From assembly GCA_002419145.1 (NCBI GenBank), contig DIFN01000051.1:1-24998 (forward strand): a stretch of 24,998 bases of DNA. The letters are read 5' to 3'. The position numbers and the translations under genes are program-made. This document shows positions 13,724-23,440 of this stretch, in pieces. The first letter of the stretch is position 1. Each line of letters starts with the position of its first letter. Under the pieces are notes generated by a model. The model saw only the letters and a program-made list of their open reading frames with translations, did no database searches and was not told the origin of the DNA. Origin of the DNA: Mageeibacillus sp. UBA5747. GTDB lineage: Bacteria > Bacillota > Clostridia > Saccharofermentanales > UBA5734.

Positions 13724-14803
13724 ATGCTTGAACAATTGTCTGCGGTGGAAAACCGCTTTGATGAATTGAATCTTCTGTTATCTGATCCAGCTGTTTTTGC
13801 CGACCCGGAGCGCTACCGCCGCCTGCTGAAAGAACATGCGGATTTGGCGGGGCTGGTCGAGACTATCCGGACGTTACGCCAGACCCGGGAAGCGATCGAG
13901 GAACATCGCCAGTTGCTGACTCAGGCCGATGAACGGGATTTCCGGGAACTGGTCCGCGAAGAGCTGGCTGTTCTGGAAGACCGTGCCCGTGAGCTGGAGG
14001 CAGATTTGCAGGCGCAGCTCTTGCCCAAAGACCCCAATGATGACCGCAATGTGATCATGGAGATCCGGGCAGGTACCGGCGGTGACGAGGCGGCTTTGTT
14101 TGCAGCCGATCTTTTCCGCATGTACAGTGCTTATGCCGACTCCCAGGGCTGGAAGACAGAATTGATCGATGCCAATGAGACTGAAATCGGTGGTTTTAAG
14201 GAAATTGTCTTCATGATCGAAGGCCGTGGCGCCTACAGCCAGCTGAAATTTGAAAGCGGTGTACACCGCGTCCAGCGGGTGCCTGTGACGGAATCAGGTG
14301 GCCGGATCCATACCTCGACGGTTACCGTTGCTGTCCTGCCGGAAGCAGAGGATGTCGAAGTCAACATCAATCCCAATGATCTCCAGATCGATACTTACCG
14401 GGCGTCGGGCGCTGGCGGCCAGCATGTCAACCGGACTGATTCTGCTGTGCGCATCACCCACAAGCCGTCCGGACTGGTTGTCACCTGCCAGGACCAACGA
14501 TCGCAATATAAAAACAAGGACCGGGCCATGGCTGTGCTCAAATCCCGTTTGCTGGAAATGACTCAGGCCGCCCACAGTGGGGCGATTGCCTCGGAACGCA
14601 AGAACCAGGTCGGTACCGGTGACCGCAGTGAACGGATCCGGACCTACAATTACCACCAGGGCCGGGTGACGGACCACCGGATCGGCCTGACCTTGTATCG
14701 TCTTGAGGACATTCTCCTGGGTGACCTGGGTGAGATCATCAAAGCGCTCCAGACAGCCGCCCGATCGAATAGCCTCGGCCAGGCCAGTGAGGATGAAACC
14801 TGA
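13724..14803 (+). CDS. prfA: Peptide chain release factor 1
   Basis: Recognises UAA and UAG stop codons and triggers peptide release. The stop-codon-reading PVT tripeptide (RF1 type) is at 187-189, within RVQRVPVTESGGRIHTSTV (RF2 would have SPF). GGQ is at 231-233 (GAGGQHVNRTDSAVRITH), the glutamine being the PrmC target. The N-terminal coiled coil and the acidic GTGGDEAALFAADLFRMY region are also typical. At 359 residues the length is normal. The ATG follows AAAGGG. Its stop codon overlaps the start of the Sua5 gene by one base, implying translational coupling. PrmC is encoded on the same strand upstream but not adjacent. Confidence 0.99.
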   Translation: MLEQLSAVENRFDELNLLLSDPAVFADPERYRRLLKEHADLAGLVETIRTLRQTREAIEEHRQLLTQADERDFRELVREELAVLEDRARELEADLQAQLLPKDPNDDRNVIMEIRAGTGGDEAALFAADLFRMYSAYADSQGWKTELIDANETEIGGFKEIVFMIEGRGAYSQLKFESGVHRVQRVPVTESGGRIHTSTVTVAVLPEAEDVEVNINPNDLQIDTYRASGAGGQHVNRTDSAVRITHKPSGLVVTCQDQRSQYKNKDRAMAVLKSRLLEMTQAAHSGAIASERKNQVGTGDRSERIRTYNYHQGRVTDHRIGLTLYRLEDILLGDLGEIIKALQTAARSNSLGQASEDET

Positions 14804-15960
14804 TGGTGACGCATCTTGTGCCCATCGAACCCCTGCTGATCAAAGCTCTCCAAACGGACCCTCTGGCCGCGAACCTCCAGGAACTGGACCGACTGCTGTT
14901 GCCTGCGGCTGATGCTTTGCGTGCGGGAGAGCTGGTTGCTTTTCCCACTGAGACTGTCTACGGCTTGGGCGCCAATGCCCTGGATGCCCGTGCTGTGGCC
15001 AAGATCTTTGCTGCCAAAGGCCGGCCTGGCGATAACCCTTTGATTGTCCATGTCGCCAGTCCAGCTGACCTTCTGATCTTGACAACCGGCCTGACGTCCC
15101 TGGCCCGCAGCCTGCTTCAGGCCTTTGCCCCAGGCCCTCTGACCTTGATCCTGCCCCGCTCGACGCTTGTGCCGGACATCGTCACCGCTGGCCTTGAAAC
15201 GGTTGCCGTCCGGATCCCGGCCCATCCGGTCGCCCGGCGCCTGATCGAACTCGCCGGCGTTCCGGTCGCAGCCCCCTCTGCCAACCGCTCCGGCCGGCCC
15301 AGCCCCACTCGGGCCTGGCATGTCGAAGAAGACTTCACGGGTGTGATTCCCTATATCATTGATGGTGGAGCGTGCGAATTTGGAGTCGAGTCGACGGTGC
15401 TCGACTTGACGGGAGATTCTCCTGTGATCTTGCGGCCCGGTGCCATCACTGCGGACATGATCAACGCTGTGGCAGGGAAACAACAGTTGGTGCCTGGAAC
15501 TGAGGACAGCAAAGTCTCAGGCTCCAATGCGCCCAAGTCGCCAGGGATGAAATACCGCCATTACGCACCCAAGGCCAGACTGGACATCTGCGACCAGACC
15601 AACAGTCGCGAAAGAGCTGCCTGCTTTTTGACCCGGCTGGCCCGTGCGGGCTGGAACGCCAGCACCCCGGCTCTGGAGGGTCCCCGCTTCGGTCTGTATC
15701 TTTGCCGGGAAACCCTGGACATTTTCCTGCAACTATCCGAACAAAAGCCTGACGCGGGTTTGCCTGCCAACTTGACCGTGGAAATTTATGCCGAACATCC
15801 CGATCCCGATTTGGCCGCACATCATTTGTTCAACGCGCTGCGTTCATTTGACCGCCGGGGCATCCAGCTGATTCTGGCTGAAGGTCTGCCTCCGCAGGGG
15901 CGGGGCCTGGCTTACATGAATCGTCTGAGCAAGGCAGCAGGCGGGGGAGAACCCGTCTGA
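14803..15960 (+). CDS. L-threonylcarbamoyladenylate synthase (Sua5/YwlC type)
   Basis: Makes threonylcarbamoyl-AMP from threonine, bicarbonate and ATP, the first step of t6A formation at position 37 of ANN-decoding tRNAs. The YrdC domain spans about 36-225 with LVAFPTETVYGLGANALD, KIFAAKGRPGDNPLIVHV and APSANRSGRPSPT; the Lys/Arg and Ser/Asn motifs fit substrate binding. A C-terminal Sua5 domain follows the conserved linker SPGMKYRHYAPKA, so this is the two-domain Sua5 form rather than short TsaC. At 385 residues it is slightly longer than usual because of about 30 extra residues at the N terminus. The ATG overlaps the prfA TGA (TGATG). The YwlE-like gene follows, as ywlE follows ywlC closely in Bacillus subtilis. 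Confidence 0.96.
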   Translation: MVTHLVPIEPLLIKALQTDPLAANLQELDRLLLPAADALRAGELVAFPTETVYGLGANALDARAVAKIFAAKGRPGDNPLIVHVASPADLLILTTGLTSLARSLLQAFAPGPLTLILPRSTLVPDIVTAGLETVAVRIPAHPVARRLIELAGVPVAAPSANRSGRPSPTRAWHVEEDFTGVIPYIIDGGACEFGVESTVLDLTGDSPVILRPGAITADMINAVAGKQQLVPGTEDSKVSGSNAPKSPGMKYRHYAPKARLDICDQTNSRERAACFLTRLARAGWNASTPALEGPRFGLYLCRETLDIFLQLSEQKPDAGLPANLTVEIYAEHPDPDLAAHHLFNALRSFDRRGIQLILAEGLPPQGRGLAYMNRLSKAAGGGEPV

Positions 15961-16006
15961 GGCAGCCGACCGCTATCCGGCAACATCCTTTTGAAAGGTG
16001 CAGACC

Positions 16007-16447
16007 ATGAAAATCTTGTTTGTGTGTACGGGAAATACGTGTCGCAGCCCTATGGCTGAAAGCTTTCTGCCCGCAACAATGGCCGAATCGGCAGGCCTGC
16101 ATGCCCTGCCGGGTGAAGCGGCAACCGCACAGGCCATCCGGGCGGCCCAGAATGCTGGAGGTCGCAGCCTGGAAAACCACCGGGCCCGGCGCCTGGATTC
16201 GGTCGACCTGGAGCCGTTCGACTGGATCTTGACCATGAACGTCCAGCAGAAACACTCGGTCATTCTTTTGTACCCCCAGCTGGCAGACAAGGTGCTAACG
16301 CTAGGGGAAAAGGCGGGCGAGCCGCAATTGGAAATTCCCGACCCTTACGGCTTGTCCCAGGCTGTCTATGACCAGACAGCTTTGCTGATCAAACATTTGA
16401 TCTGCAAGATTGTCCCGGATACGACAAAAACTTCTGAATCAGATTAA
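16007..16447 (+). CDS. ywlE: Low-molecular-weight phosphatase, probably YwlE-type protein-arginine phosphatase
   Basis: A 146-residue phosphatase with the P-loop CTGNTCRS at 7-14, in the first beta-strand context MKILFV, and the general-acid aspartate in PDPYG (Asp112). In the family most tyrosine phosphatases have Ile at the residue before the second Cys (GNICRS). B. subtilis YwlE has Thr11 there and acts on phosphoarginine. Here the residue is also Thr11, so arginine phosphatase activity is the better prediction, though still inference. The kinase partner McsB is not in the window. ATG 16007 has AAAGGTG 6 nt upstream. It follows the Sua5 gene by 46 nt and is last in the prfA transcript. Confidence 0.82.
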   Translation: MKILFVCTGNTCRSPMAESFLPATMAESAGLHALPGEAATAQAIRAAQNAGGRSLENHRARRLDSVDLEPFDWILTMNVQQKHSVILLYPQLADKVLTLGEKAGEPQLEIPDPYGLSQAVYDQTALLIKHLICKIVPDTTKTSESD

Positions 16448-16480
16448 AGACAAGACCGTTTGCTTGCTGTTAAAATGGAC

Positions 16481-16509
16481 TTGACCCTCTGATCATCTCA
16501 TGCTATAGT
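16481..16509 (+). promoter_or_regulatory. Promoter of the rpsF-ssb-rpsR operon
   Basis: TTGACC (16481-16486), a 17-nt spacer and TATAGT (16504-16509) with an extended TG at 16501-16502. The start near 16516 gives a leader of about 95 nt. Confidence 0.8.
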
Positions 16510-16515
16510 TTTTAG

Positions 16516-16611
16516 CGCTGTGCAATCTTTTGCTGCAGTTGTTCTTTTACAATTGAAAAAGAGCAATCCTCGCCCAGATTTTGGGCCGTAAGTCCAGGAG
16601 GAGGTGAAACA
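16516..16611 (+). promoter_or_regulatory. Structured rpsF leader, possible S6:S18 autoregulatory site
   Basis: A 10-bp hairpin is possible between 16539-16548 (TTGTTCTTTT) and 16557-16566 (AAAAGAGCAA), with one wobble. A second stem GCCCA/TGGGC (16572-16576, 16582-16586) is followed by CCG. An S6:S18 complex is known to bind a CCG-containing leader motif in many bacteria. Assignment here rests on position and this resemblance only. The strong Shine-Dalgarno AGGAGGAGGTG precedes the ATG. Confidence 0.4.
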
Positions 16612-16899
16612 ATGGCTAGAAAGTATGAAGCAATGGTTATCCTGAACCCCGTTCTCGGTGAAGATGCAGTCAATGCAACCGTCGAGAAAGTCAAGGGTCT
16701 CGTTGAGACGTCCGCGACGCTCGACAAGATCGATGTCTGGGGCAAGAAGCGCCTTGCGTACGAAATTGATGATCAGAAGGAAGGTTACTACTTCCTCATC
16801 AACTTCAGTGCGGAAGCAGCGTTCCCGAAGGAACTTGAGCGCGTGCTCAAGATCACCGATGGTGTTCTTCGTTATCTGGTAATCCGCACTGACGAATAA
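16612..16899 (+). CDS. rpsF: 30S ribosomal protein S6
   Basis: A 95-residue small-subunit protein with the family start RKYEAMVILNPVLGEDAV, the block IDVWGKKRLAYEIDDQKEGY (which includes the canonical WGKR/K-LAYEI segment) and the C-terminal LERVLKITDGVLRYLVIR. It binds 16S rRNA with S18, whose gene is in the same operon. The Shine-Dalgarno is unusually strong. ssb follows after 24 nt. The order rpsF-ssb-rpsR is the standard Firmicutes arrangement. Confidence 0.99.
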   Translation: MARKYEAMVILNPVLGEDAVNATVEKVKGLVETSATLDKIDVWGKKRLAYEIDDQKEGYYFLINFSAEAAFPKELERVLKITDGVLRYLVIRTDE

Positions 16900-16923
16900 G
16901 AGTCAGAAAGGACATGTGAGACC

Positions 16924-17370
16924 ATGAACAAAGTAATCCTGATGGGTAATCTGACCCGCGATCCGGAAATGCGCACCACCCAGAGCAATGTGCCTGTTTG
17001 CACGTTTTCACTGGCTGTGGAACGGCGCTTCAAATCCGCCAATGGTGAACGAGCGGCCGATTTTATCAATATCGTCGCCTGGCGCCAGCAGGCTGAGTTT
17101 GTTTCCAAGTATTTCCACAAGGGTTCCCGGATGGTTGTCGTCGGTTCACTGCAGACCCGCAGCTACGATGACAAGGACGGCAACAAGCGCACCGCAACTG
17201 AGGTGGTGGCCGAGGAAATCTATTTCGGCGACTCCAAGAAATCAGGTGGCGGTGGTTACGAACCTGCTTCGCAGGCCAGCGCCGGTGCCAGTGCACCCGC
17301 GAGTCTGCCAAGCCAGGAAGGGTTCTTCCCATCACCGGATGATGATACCTCATTGCCCTTCGATCTTTGA
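16924..17370 (+). CDS. ssb: Single-stranded DNA-binding protein
   Basis: A 148-residue protein with an OB fold in the first 105 residues: MNKVILMGNLTRDPEMRTT, FINIVAWRQQAEFVSKYFHKG (quoted in part) and GSLQTRSYDDKDGNKR. A flexible Gly/Ala/Ser-rich linker follows from about 112. The acidic C-terminal tip DDDTSLPFDL, which docks partner proteins, ends in PFDL rather than the common PF. It coats single-stranded DNA during replication and repair. It is located between the two ribosomal genes and upstream of dnaB, so replication and translation genes share regulation here. Confidence 0.98.
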   Translation: MNKVILMGNLTRDPEMRTTQSNVPVCTFSLAVERRFKSANGERAADFINIVAWRQQAEFVSKYFHKGSRMVVVGSLQTRSYDDKDGNKRTATEVVAEEIYFGDSKKSGGGGYEPASQASAGASAPASLPSQEGFFPSPDDDTSLPFDL

Positions 17371-17408
17371 TTTCTGGTTGTCTAGTTTGCTGAAAGGAGC
17401 AAAAATCC

Positions 17409-17681
17409 ATGGCTGATTTCAAACGTGGCCGCGACAGCGGCGACAAAGAAGGCCGCGGCATGCGGCCGAGACGTTCGCGCCGCAAGGTCTGCGCATTTTG
17501 TGCTGATAAAGTTGAATCGATCGATTACAAGGACGTCAATCGTCTGCGCAAGTTCGTTTCCGAGCGTGGCAAGATCCTGCCCAAGCGCATGACCGGCAAT
17601 TGTGCCGAGCATCAGCGCCGCCTGACCATCTCAATCAAGCGCGCCCGTCATGTCGCTCTGCTGCCCTACGCCGGCGAGTAA
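17409..17681 (+). CDS. rpsR: 30S ribosomal protein S18, Cys-containing form
   Basis: A 90-residue protein with an Arg-rich N terminus (GMRPRRSRRKVCAFCADK), then YKDVNRLRKFVSERGKILPK and TGNCAEHQRRLTISIKRARH, all S18 hallmarks. CAFC plus the later Cys and His suggest the zinc-binding form, consistent with the Cys-containing L31 in this genome. The Shine-Dalgarno AAAGGAG lies upstream of the ATG. It is last in the rpsF operon and is followed by a strong terminator. Confidence 0.98.
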   Translation: MADFKRGRDSGDKEGRGMRPRRSRRKVCAFCADKVESIDYKDVNRLRKFVSERGKILPKRMTGNCAEHQRRLTISIKRARHVALLPYAGE

Positions 17682-17709
17682 GCGTCACCCTTAGCATCGA
17701 GCACCATCA

Positions 17710-17739
17710 AGCGCCCGGATACCCGGGCGCTTTTTATTT
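17710..17739 (+). terminator. Intrinsic terminator after rpsR
   Basis: AGCGCCCGG (17710-17718) and CCGGGCGCT (17723-17731) form a 9-bp GC-rich stem with a 4-nt loop, followed by TTTTTATTTA. Confidence 0.93.
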
Positions 17740-17740
17740 A

Positions 17741-17749
17741 TGTTATAAT
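17741..17749 (+). promoter_or_regulatory. Extended -10 promoter for rplI-dnaB, abutting the rpsR terminator
   Basis: TGTTATAAT (17741-17749) is a perfect extended -10. The -35 position falls within the terminator stem and does not match consensus, so recognition would rest on the extended -10. The leader would be about 55 nt. Confidence 0.65.
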
Positions 17750-17810
17750 TCACTTTACTCAAGACAGAAAACTGGGCAACCAGATGGGACAAAAAGACAG
17801 GAGCACATGT

Positions 17811-18257
17811 ATGAAAGTCATCTTACTCAAGGATGTCAAGGGACTCGGCAAAGCCGACGATATCAAGGAAGTCCAGGACGGCTACGCCCGTAATTTCCTG
17901 TTCAAGCAGAATCTTGCACTCGAAGCGACCCCTGCCAACCTCAATAGCATCAAGAACAAGAAAGGCGCTGAGGCTGCCCGGATTGCCCGCGAACTGGACA
18001 AGGCCAGGGAGATCGGTTCCAGACTCAATGGCCAGACCATCCAGATGGCCATGAAGACAGGCGAAGCAGGCCGCCTTTATGGTGCTGTCACGGCGATGGA
18101 TGTCGCTGCTGCCCTAGACAAGGCTGGTTTCAAAATCGACAAACGCGACATCATCTTATCCCAGACGATTAAGTCCCTGGGCCACTTTGAAGCTGAAATC
18201 AAACTGCACCACGAAGTGACTGTCAAGATCGGCCTTGAGGTCGTCGCTCTCCACTGA
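17811..18257 (+). CDS. rplI: 50S ribosomal protein L9
   Basis: A 148-residue protein with the L9 signature MKVILLKDVKGLGKADDIKE, then VQDGYARNFLFKQNLALEAT, the long central helix (about 40-75) and the C-terminal domain (GRLYGAVTAMDVAAAL, then IKSLGHFEAEIKLHHEVTVK). ATG 17811 is preferred over an upstream in-frame ATG because AGGAG lies 7 nt before it and the protein then starts as in other species. Its stop overlaps the dnaB start by one base (TGATG), so the two are translationally coupled. Confidence 0.98.
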   Translation: MKVILLKDVKGLGKADDIKEVQDGYARNFLFKQNLALEATPANLNSIKNKKGAEAARIARELDKAREIGSRLNGQTIQMAMKTGEAGRLYGAVTAMDVAAALDKAGFKIDKRDIILSQTIKSLGHFEAEIKLHHEVTVKIGLEVVALH

Positions 18258-19651
18258 TGGCTGCCGATACATCCTCACCTGCCAAACCTCGTCCAGCCAT
18301 CCGGGTTTTGCCCCACAATATCCAGGCAGAACAGTCCGTCCTGGGCAGTGCCATGTCTGGCGAGCGCCAGCTTGCCGAAATCACAGCCCTTCTGAAGACG
18401 GATGACTTTTACCGGCCTGACCACCGGCTGATTTATGACGCTATTTGTGAACTCTACCTCTCGAGCAAACCGGTCGATATCCTGACGGTCAGCGACCATC
18501 TCGAGAGCAAGGCTGCGCTGGATAAAGCGGGAGGCATCGCCTACATCAGCGCTCTGCCGGATACGATCCCGGTCATGGCCAATGCCATGCATTATGCCGA
18601 TCTGGTCCGCCAGAAGTCTCTGTTGCGCCGCTTGCTGACTGCTATGGACGAGGTCAGTGGCCTGTGCTATGACGAGGCCAACGAGGCGGATATCCTGCTG
18701 GACATCGCTGCCAAGCGGATTTACGAAATCCGGGAGAACCGCGACGCTGCGGGCTTTGAAAGCATCAAGGACATCATGGGCCGGACGGTCAATGAATTGG
18801 CGGCCATGGCCCGAGGCAAGATCCACGAGCGCCATGTCCTGACCGGTCTGCCCGCTCTGGACCGCGCTCTTGGCGGCCTTAGGCCAGGCTCCCTTGTGAT
18901 CGTGGCTGCCCGACCGGCAATGGGTAAATCCGCGCTTGCTCTCAATATCGCTCAGAAAGCGGCAACCTTGTACAATGTACCGGCGGCTATTTTCTCGCTC
19001 GAAATGTCCAAAGAAGAAATTGGCAACCGCATGCTCAGCGCCCAGTCTCTGGTCCAGGCCCGCTCTCTGATGACCGGTGAACTGCAAAGCGATGACTGGG
19101 ACAAGATCGCCCGCGCCTTGCCGACCCTCTATGCTGCTCCGATCCACATCGATGACCGGTCTGGAACCTCCGTCATGGAGATGATGTCCAAATGTCGCCA
19201 GCTGAAGCTTGAAGACAAGCTTGGTCTGGTGGTGATTGACTACCTCCAGCTGATGAGCGGCAATGGCCAGAGCCGGTCCGAGAGCCGCCAGCAGGAGATC
19301 TCTGAGATTTCCCGTTCGCTCAAGATCATGGCCCGGGAACTCAATGTCCCGGTGATAGCCTTGTCCCAGTTATCGCGTGCCTGTGAAGCCCGCTCTGACA
19401 AAAAACCCATGCTTTCTGACTTGCGCGATTCTGGTGCCATCGAGCAGGATGCGGACATCGTGGTGTTCCTGTACCGCGAGAACTATTACGATCCCAATCA
19501 CATGCAGCTGGAGATCGAAGATGCCGAAATCATCATCGCCAAGAATCGCCAGGGCATGACCGGGAGTGTCCACCTGAACTGGTGGCCCAAATACACCATG
19601 TTCTTTGAACAAGATGACGGACGGGTCCCAAGTGAACCACCACCCATCTAA
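18257..19651 (+). CDS. dnaB: Replicative DNA helicase DnaB (DnaC in Bacillus nomenclature)
   Basis: A 464-residue hexameric helicase that unwinds DNA at the replication fork. The N-terminal domain begins VLPHNIQAEQSVLGSAM. Walker A ARPAMGKS is at 218-225 (commonly ARPSMGKT). Walker B is LVVIDYLQLMSG. The later motifs VPVIALSQLSRACEARSDKK and LSDLRDSGAIEQDADIVVFL are all present. No intein or insertion is seen. It follows rplI directly with a one-base overlap. The last 38 bases overlap the proposed start of tilS in another frame. Confidence 0.98.
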   Translation: MAADTSSPAKPRPAIRVLPHNIQAEQSVLGSAMSGERQLAEITALLKTDDFYRPDHRLIYDAICELYLSSKPVDILTVSDHLESKAALDKAGGIAYISALPDTIPVMANAMHYADLVRQKSLLRRLLTAMDEVSGLCYDEANEADILLDIAAKRIYEIRENRDAAGFESIKDIMGRTVNELAAMARGKIHERHVLTGLPALDRALGGLRPGSLVIVAARPAMGKSALALNIAQKAATLYNVPAAIFSLEMSKEEIGNRMLSAQSLVQARSLMTGELQSDDWDKIARALPTLYAAPIHIDDRSGTSVMEMMSKCRQLKLEDKLGLVVIDYLQLMSGNGQSRSESRQQEISEISRSLKIMARELNVPVIALSQLSRACEARSDKKPMLSDLRDSGAIEQDADIVVFLYRENYYDPNHMQLEIEDAEIIIAKNRQGMTGSVHLNWWPKYTMFFEQDDGRVPSEPPPI

Positions 19652-20768
19652 GCCGCCCAACCATCCAACCCTGGCAGATCGAGTCTTGGCTACGATCGGG
19701 CCGCTCCACCTGGGACCCGATGGCACCGGTGTGCTGGTGGGCGTTTCCGGCGGCCCTGATTCGATGGCCTTGCTCCAACTGCTGCACCAGTTGCACCTGT
19801 TTCCTCTTCGAGTGGCCCATCTCAACCATCAGCTCCGCCCTGGAGCCTGTGATGCTGACGAGCAGATGGTCCGGGCCTTTTGTGCGAGCCAGGCCATTGA
19901 ATTCACCTCCCGTTCCGTTGATGTGGCTGCGTTCGCCCGTGAGCACCGTCTGGGACTCGAAGCGGCCGGACGCACGTGCCGCCACCTGTTTTTTGCGGAC
20001 TGTGTCCGAACCTGGCAGGCAGAGTGCCCCGATCTGCAGGATATCCGGATCGCCCTGGCCCATCATCTCGATGACCAGGCTGAAACGGTTCTGATCCATC
20101 TGAGCCGCGGCTGCGGTCTGGCTGGACTGACCGGCATGGCGCTCAGCAATGGCCCGTTTATCCGGCCCCTGCTGGGGATAAGGCGTTTTGAAATCCTGGC
20201 CTACTTGGCAGAGCAACAGATTCCTTATCATCTGGACGATTCCAATCAAGACCCATTCACCCTCAGGAACCGGCTGCGCCATAAGCTGCTGCCAGCCTGG
20301 CAGGACGTTCTCGGGTTTGACCCGGCTACAGGCCTGGCCCGCATGGCTGACCTGGTCCGTGCGGATGAATCATATCTTGTCGAACAGACCAGGGCAGCCT
20401 GGATGGCCTTGGCCCGGGAACAGAAGGGTGCCCCTTTGCCCCGTGAAACGGACTTGCTGCCAACAGTCGTTTTTGACCGGGCTGGATTTTGCGGACAGCA
20501 CCCGGCGATCCAGAATCGATTGCTCCGCTTGTGCTGGCGCAAAATCAGCGGCCAGGAGCGCGACATCGAGTGGCGCCACCTGAAACTAGCCCGGGATTTG
20601 ATCCTGGAAAACCGCGCCCGGGGGCATTTGGACTGGCCACAAGGTGTCGTCATGGACCTTTCCGGGCTGACTGTTCAGTTCTCACAGACAAAAATAGCCC
20701 CATCGGACATAAATTCTTTACAAAAAGTTGCCTTTGACACACGAATTCAGGATGACAGACTGCTATAA
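19614..20768 (+). CDS. tilS: tRNA(Ile)-lysidine synthase
   Basis: Converts C34 of the CAU anticodon of tRNA-Ile2 to lysidine using ATP and lysine, switching its decoding from AUG to AUA. The PP-loop SGGPDS is near 45-50 in VLVGVSGGPDSMALLQLL. RVAHLNHQLRP, LEAAGRTCRHLFF and ALAHHLDDQAETVLIHLSRG are family motifs. At 384 residues it is shorter than B. subtilis TilS (about 470), mainly at the C terminus, so the last substrate-binding domain looks reduced. The start is uncertain: ATG 19614 lies inside the end of dnaB with a weak binding site, and GTG 19632 is an alternative. The hpt promoter lies within its last codons. Confidence 0.93.
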   Translation: MTDGSQVNHHPSKPPNHPTLADRVLATIGPLHLGPDGTGVLVGVSGGPDSMALLQLLHQLHLFPLRVAHLNHQLRPGACDADEQMVRAFCASQAIEFTSRSVDVAAFAREHRLGLEAAGRTCRHLFFADCVRTWQAECPDLQDIRIALAHHLDDQAETVLIHLSRGCGLAGLTGMALSNGPFIRPLLGIRRFEILAYLAEQQIPYHLDDSNQDPFTLRNRLRHKLLPAWQDVLGFDPATGLARMADLVRADESYLVEQTRAAWMALAREQKGAPLPRETDLLPTVVFDRAGFCGQHPAIQNRLLRLCWRKISGQERDIEWRHLKLARDLILENRARGHLDWPQGVVMDLSGLTVQFSQTKIAPSDINSLQKVAFDTRIQDDRLL

Positions 20769-20769
20769 T
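20761..20769 (+). promoter_or_regulatory. Extended -10 promoter for hpt-ftsH at the end of tilS
   Basis: TGCTATAAT (20761-20769) is a perfect extended -10. A perfect TTGACA lies at 20734-20739, but 24 nt away, too far for normal pairing with this -10. Recognition through the extended -10 is more likely. The leader would be about 30 nt. Confidence 0.65.
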
Positions 20770-20804
20770 ATTTGGGAACTAAACACCAGGAGGCTTATCG
20801 AGCC

Positions 20805-21335
20805 ATGAGCAAAACCATCAAACGTGTCCTGATCTCCCGTGCGGAAATAGACCAGATGTGCCGCCGGCTGGGTGAACAGATCACACACGATTATGCCGGC
20901 AAGGAGATCATCCTCATCGGCGTTTTAAAAGGAGCTTTCATTTTCATGTCTGATTTGGCCCGCTGCATTGGCGTGCCTTGCCGGATCGACTTCATGTCCG
21001 TGTCCAGTTATGGCAGCGGTACCCGCACGTCGGGTGTCGTCCGCATCACCAAGGACCTCGACACGGACATCACCGGCAAACACATCATCGTGGTGGAAGA
21101 CATTGTCGACACGGGTCTGACCTTGAATCATCTGCGGGAGCTTCTGAGCACGAGGAATCCGGCCAGCATCGCCCTCTGCACCGCTTTTGACAAACCGGAC
21201 CGACGCAAAGTTGAAATCATGGTCGAATACACGGGTCTCCAGATCCCGGACGAATTCATCGTCGGCTACGGCCTGGACTTCGACGGCAAATACCGAAATC
21301 TCCCGGACGTCTCTGTCCTGGGGGATGACAACTAA
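20805..21335 (+). CDS. hpt: Hypoxanthine phosphoribosyltransferase
   Basis: Salvages hypoxanthine (and usually guanine) to nucleotides using PRPP. The PRPP-binding motif VVEDIVDTGLT is at 96-106, the LKGAFIFMSDL loop at 41-51, and the purine-contacting region FDKPDRRKVEI and VGYGLDFDGKYRNLP follow. At 176 residues it has the normal length. ATG 20805 follows AGGAGG by 11 nt; a TTG upstream at 20772 lacks a binding site. ftsH begins 11 nt later. The tilS-hpt-ftsH order is conserved in many Firmicutes, where HPRT has also been linked to ftsH expression with TilS in B. subtilis. Confidence 0.97.
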   Translation: MSKTIKRVLISRAEIDQMCRRLGEQITHDYAGKEIILIGVLKGAFIFMSDLARCIGVPCRIDFMSVSSYGSGTRTSGVVRITKDLDTDITGKHIIVVEDIVDTGLTLNHLRELLSTRNPASIALCTAFDKPDRRKVEIMVEYTGLQIPDEFIVGYGLDFDGKYRNLPDVSVLGDDN

Positions 21336-21346
21336 GGAGGAAACTG

Positions 21347-23302
<1,956 letters not shown>

Positions 23303-23319
23303 TCCTTTGAACGACTGAC

Positions 23320-23367
23320 AAAAACCCCGGCTGACCGATGAAAAACAAAGGTCAGCCGGGGTTTTTT
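23320..23367. terminator. Bidirectional terminator shared by ftsH and murC
   Basis: A 17-base inverted repeat: AAAAACCCCGGCTGACC (23320-23336) and GGTCAGCCGGGGTTTTT (23350-23366), loop 13 nt, with an extra T. The A and T tracts allow termination of both convergent transcripts. The short remainder before murC (23368-23440) holds nothing I recognise. Confidence 0.95.
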
Positions 23368-23440
23368 AAATTGACAGGAACCAATGGTTGATCTCGTGCA
23401 CCCGGCAGCAGCAGGGATGCCTCTTTCGTGCCTGGATTTC

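Noticed and set aside
18275..19147. A 290-codon minus-strand open frame opposite dnaB
   Set aside because: Antisense to the conserved helicase domains, with no recognisable protein motif.
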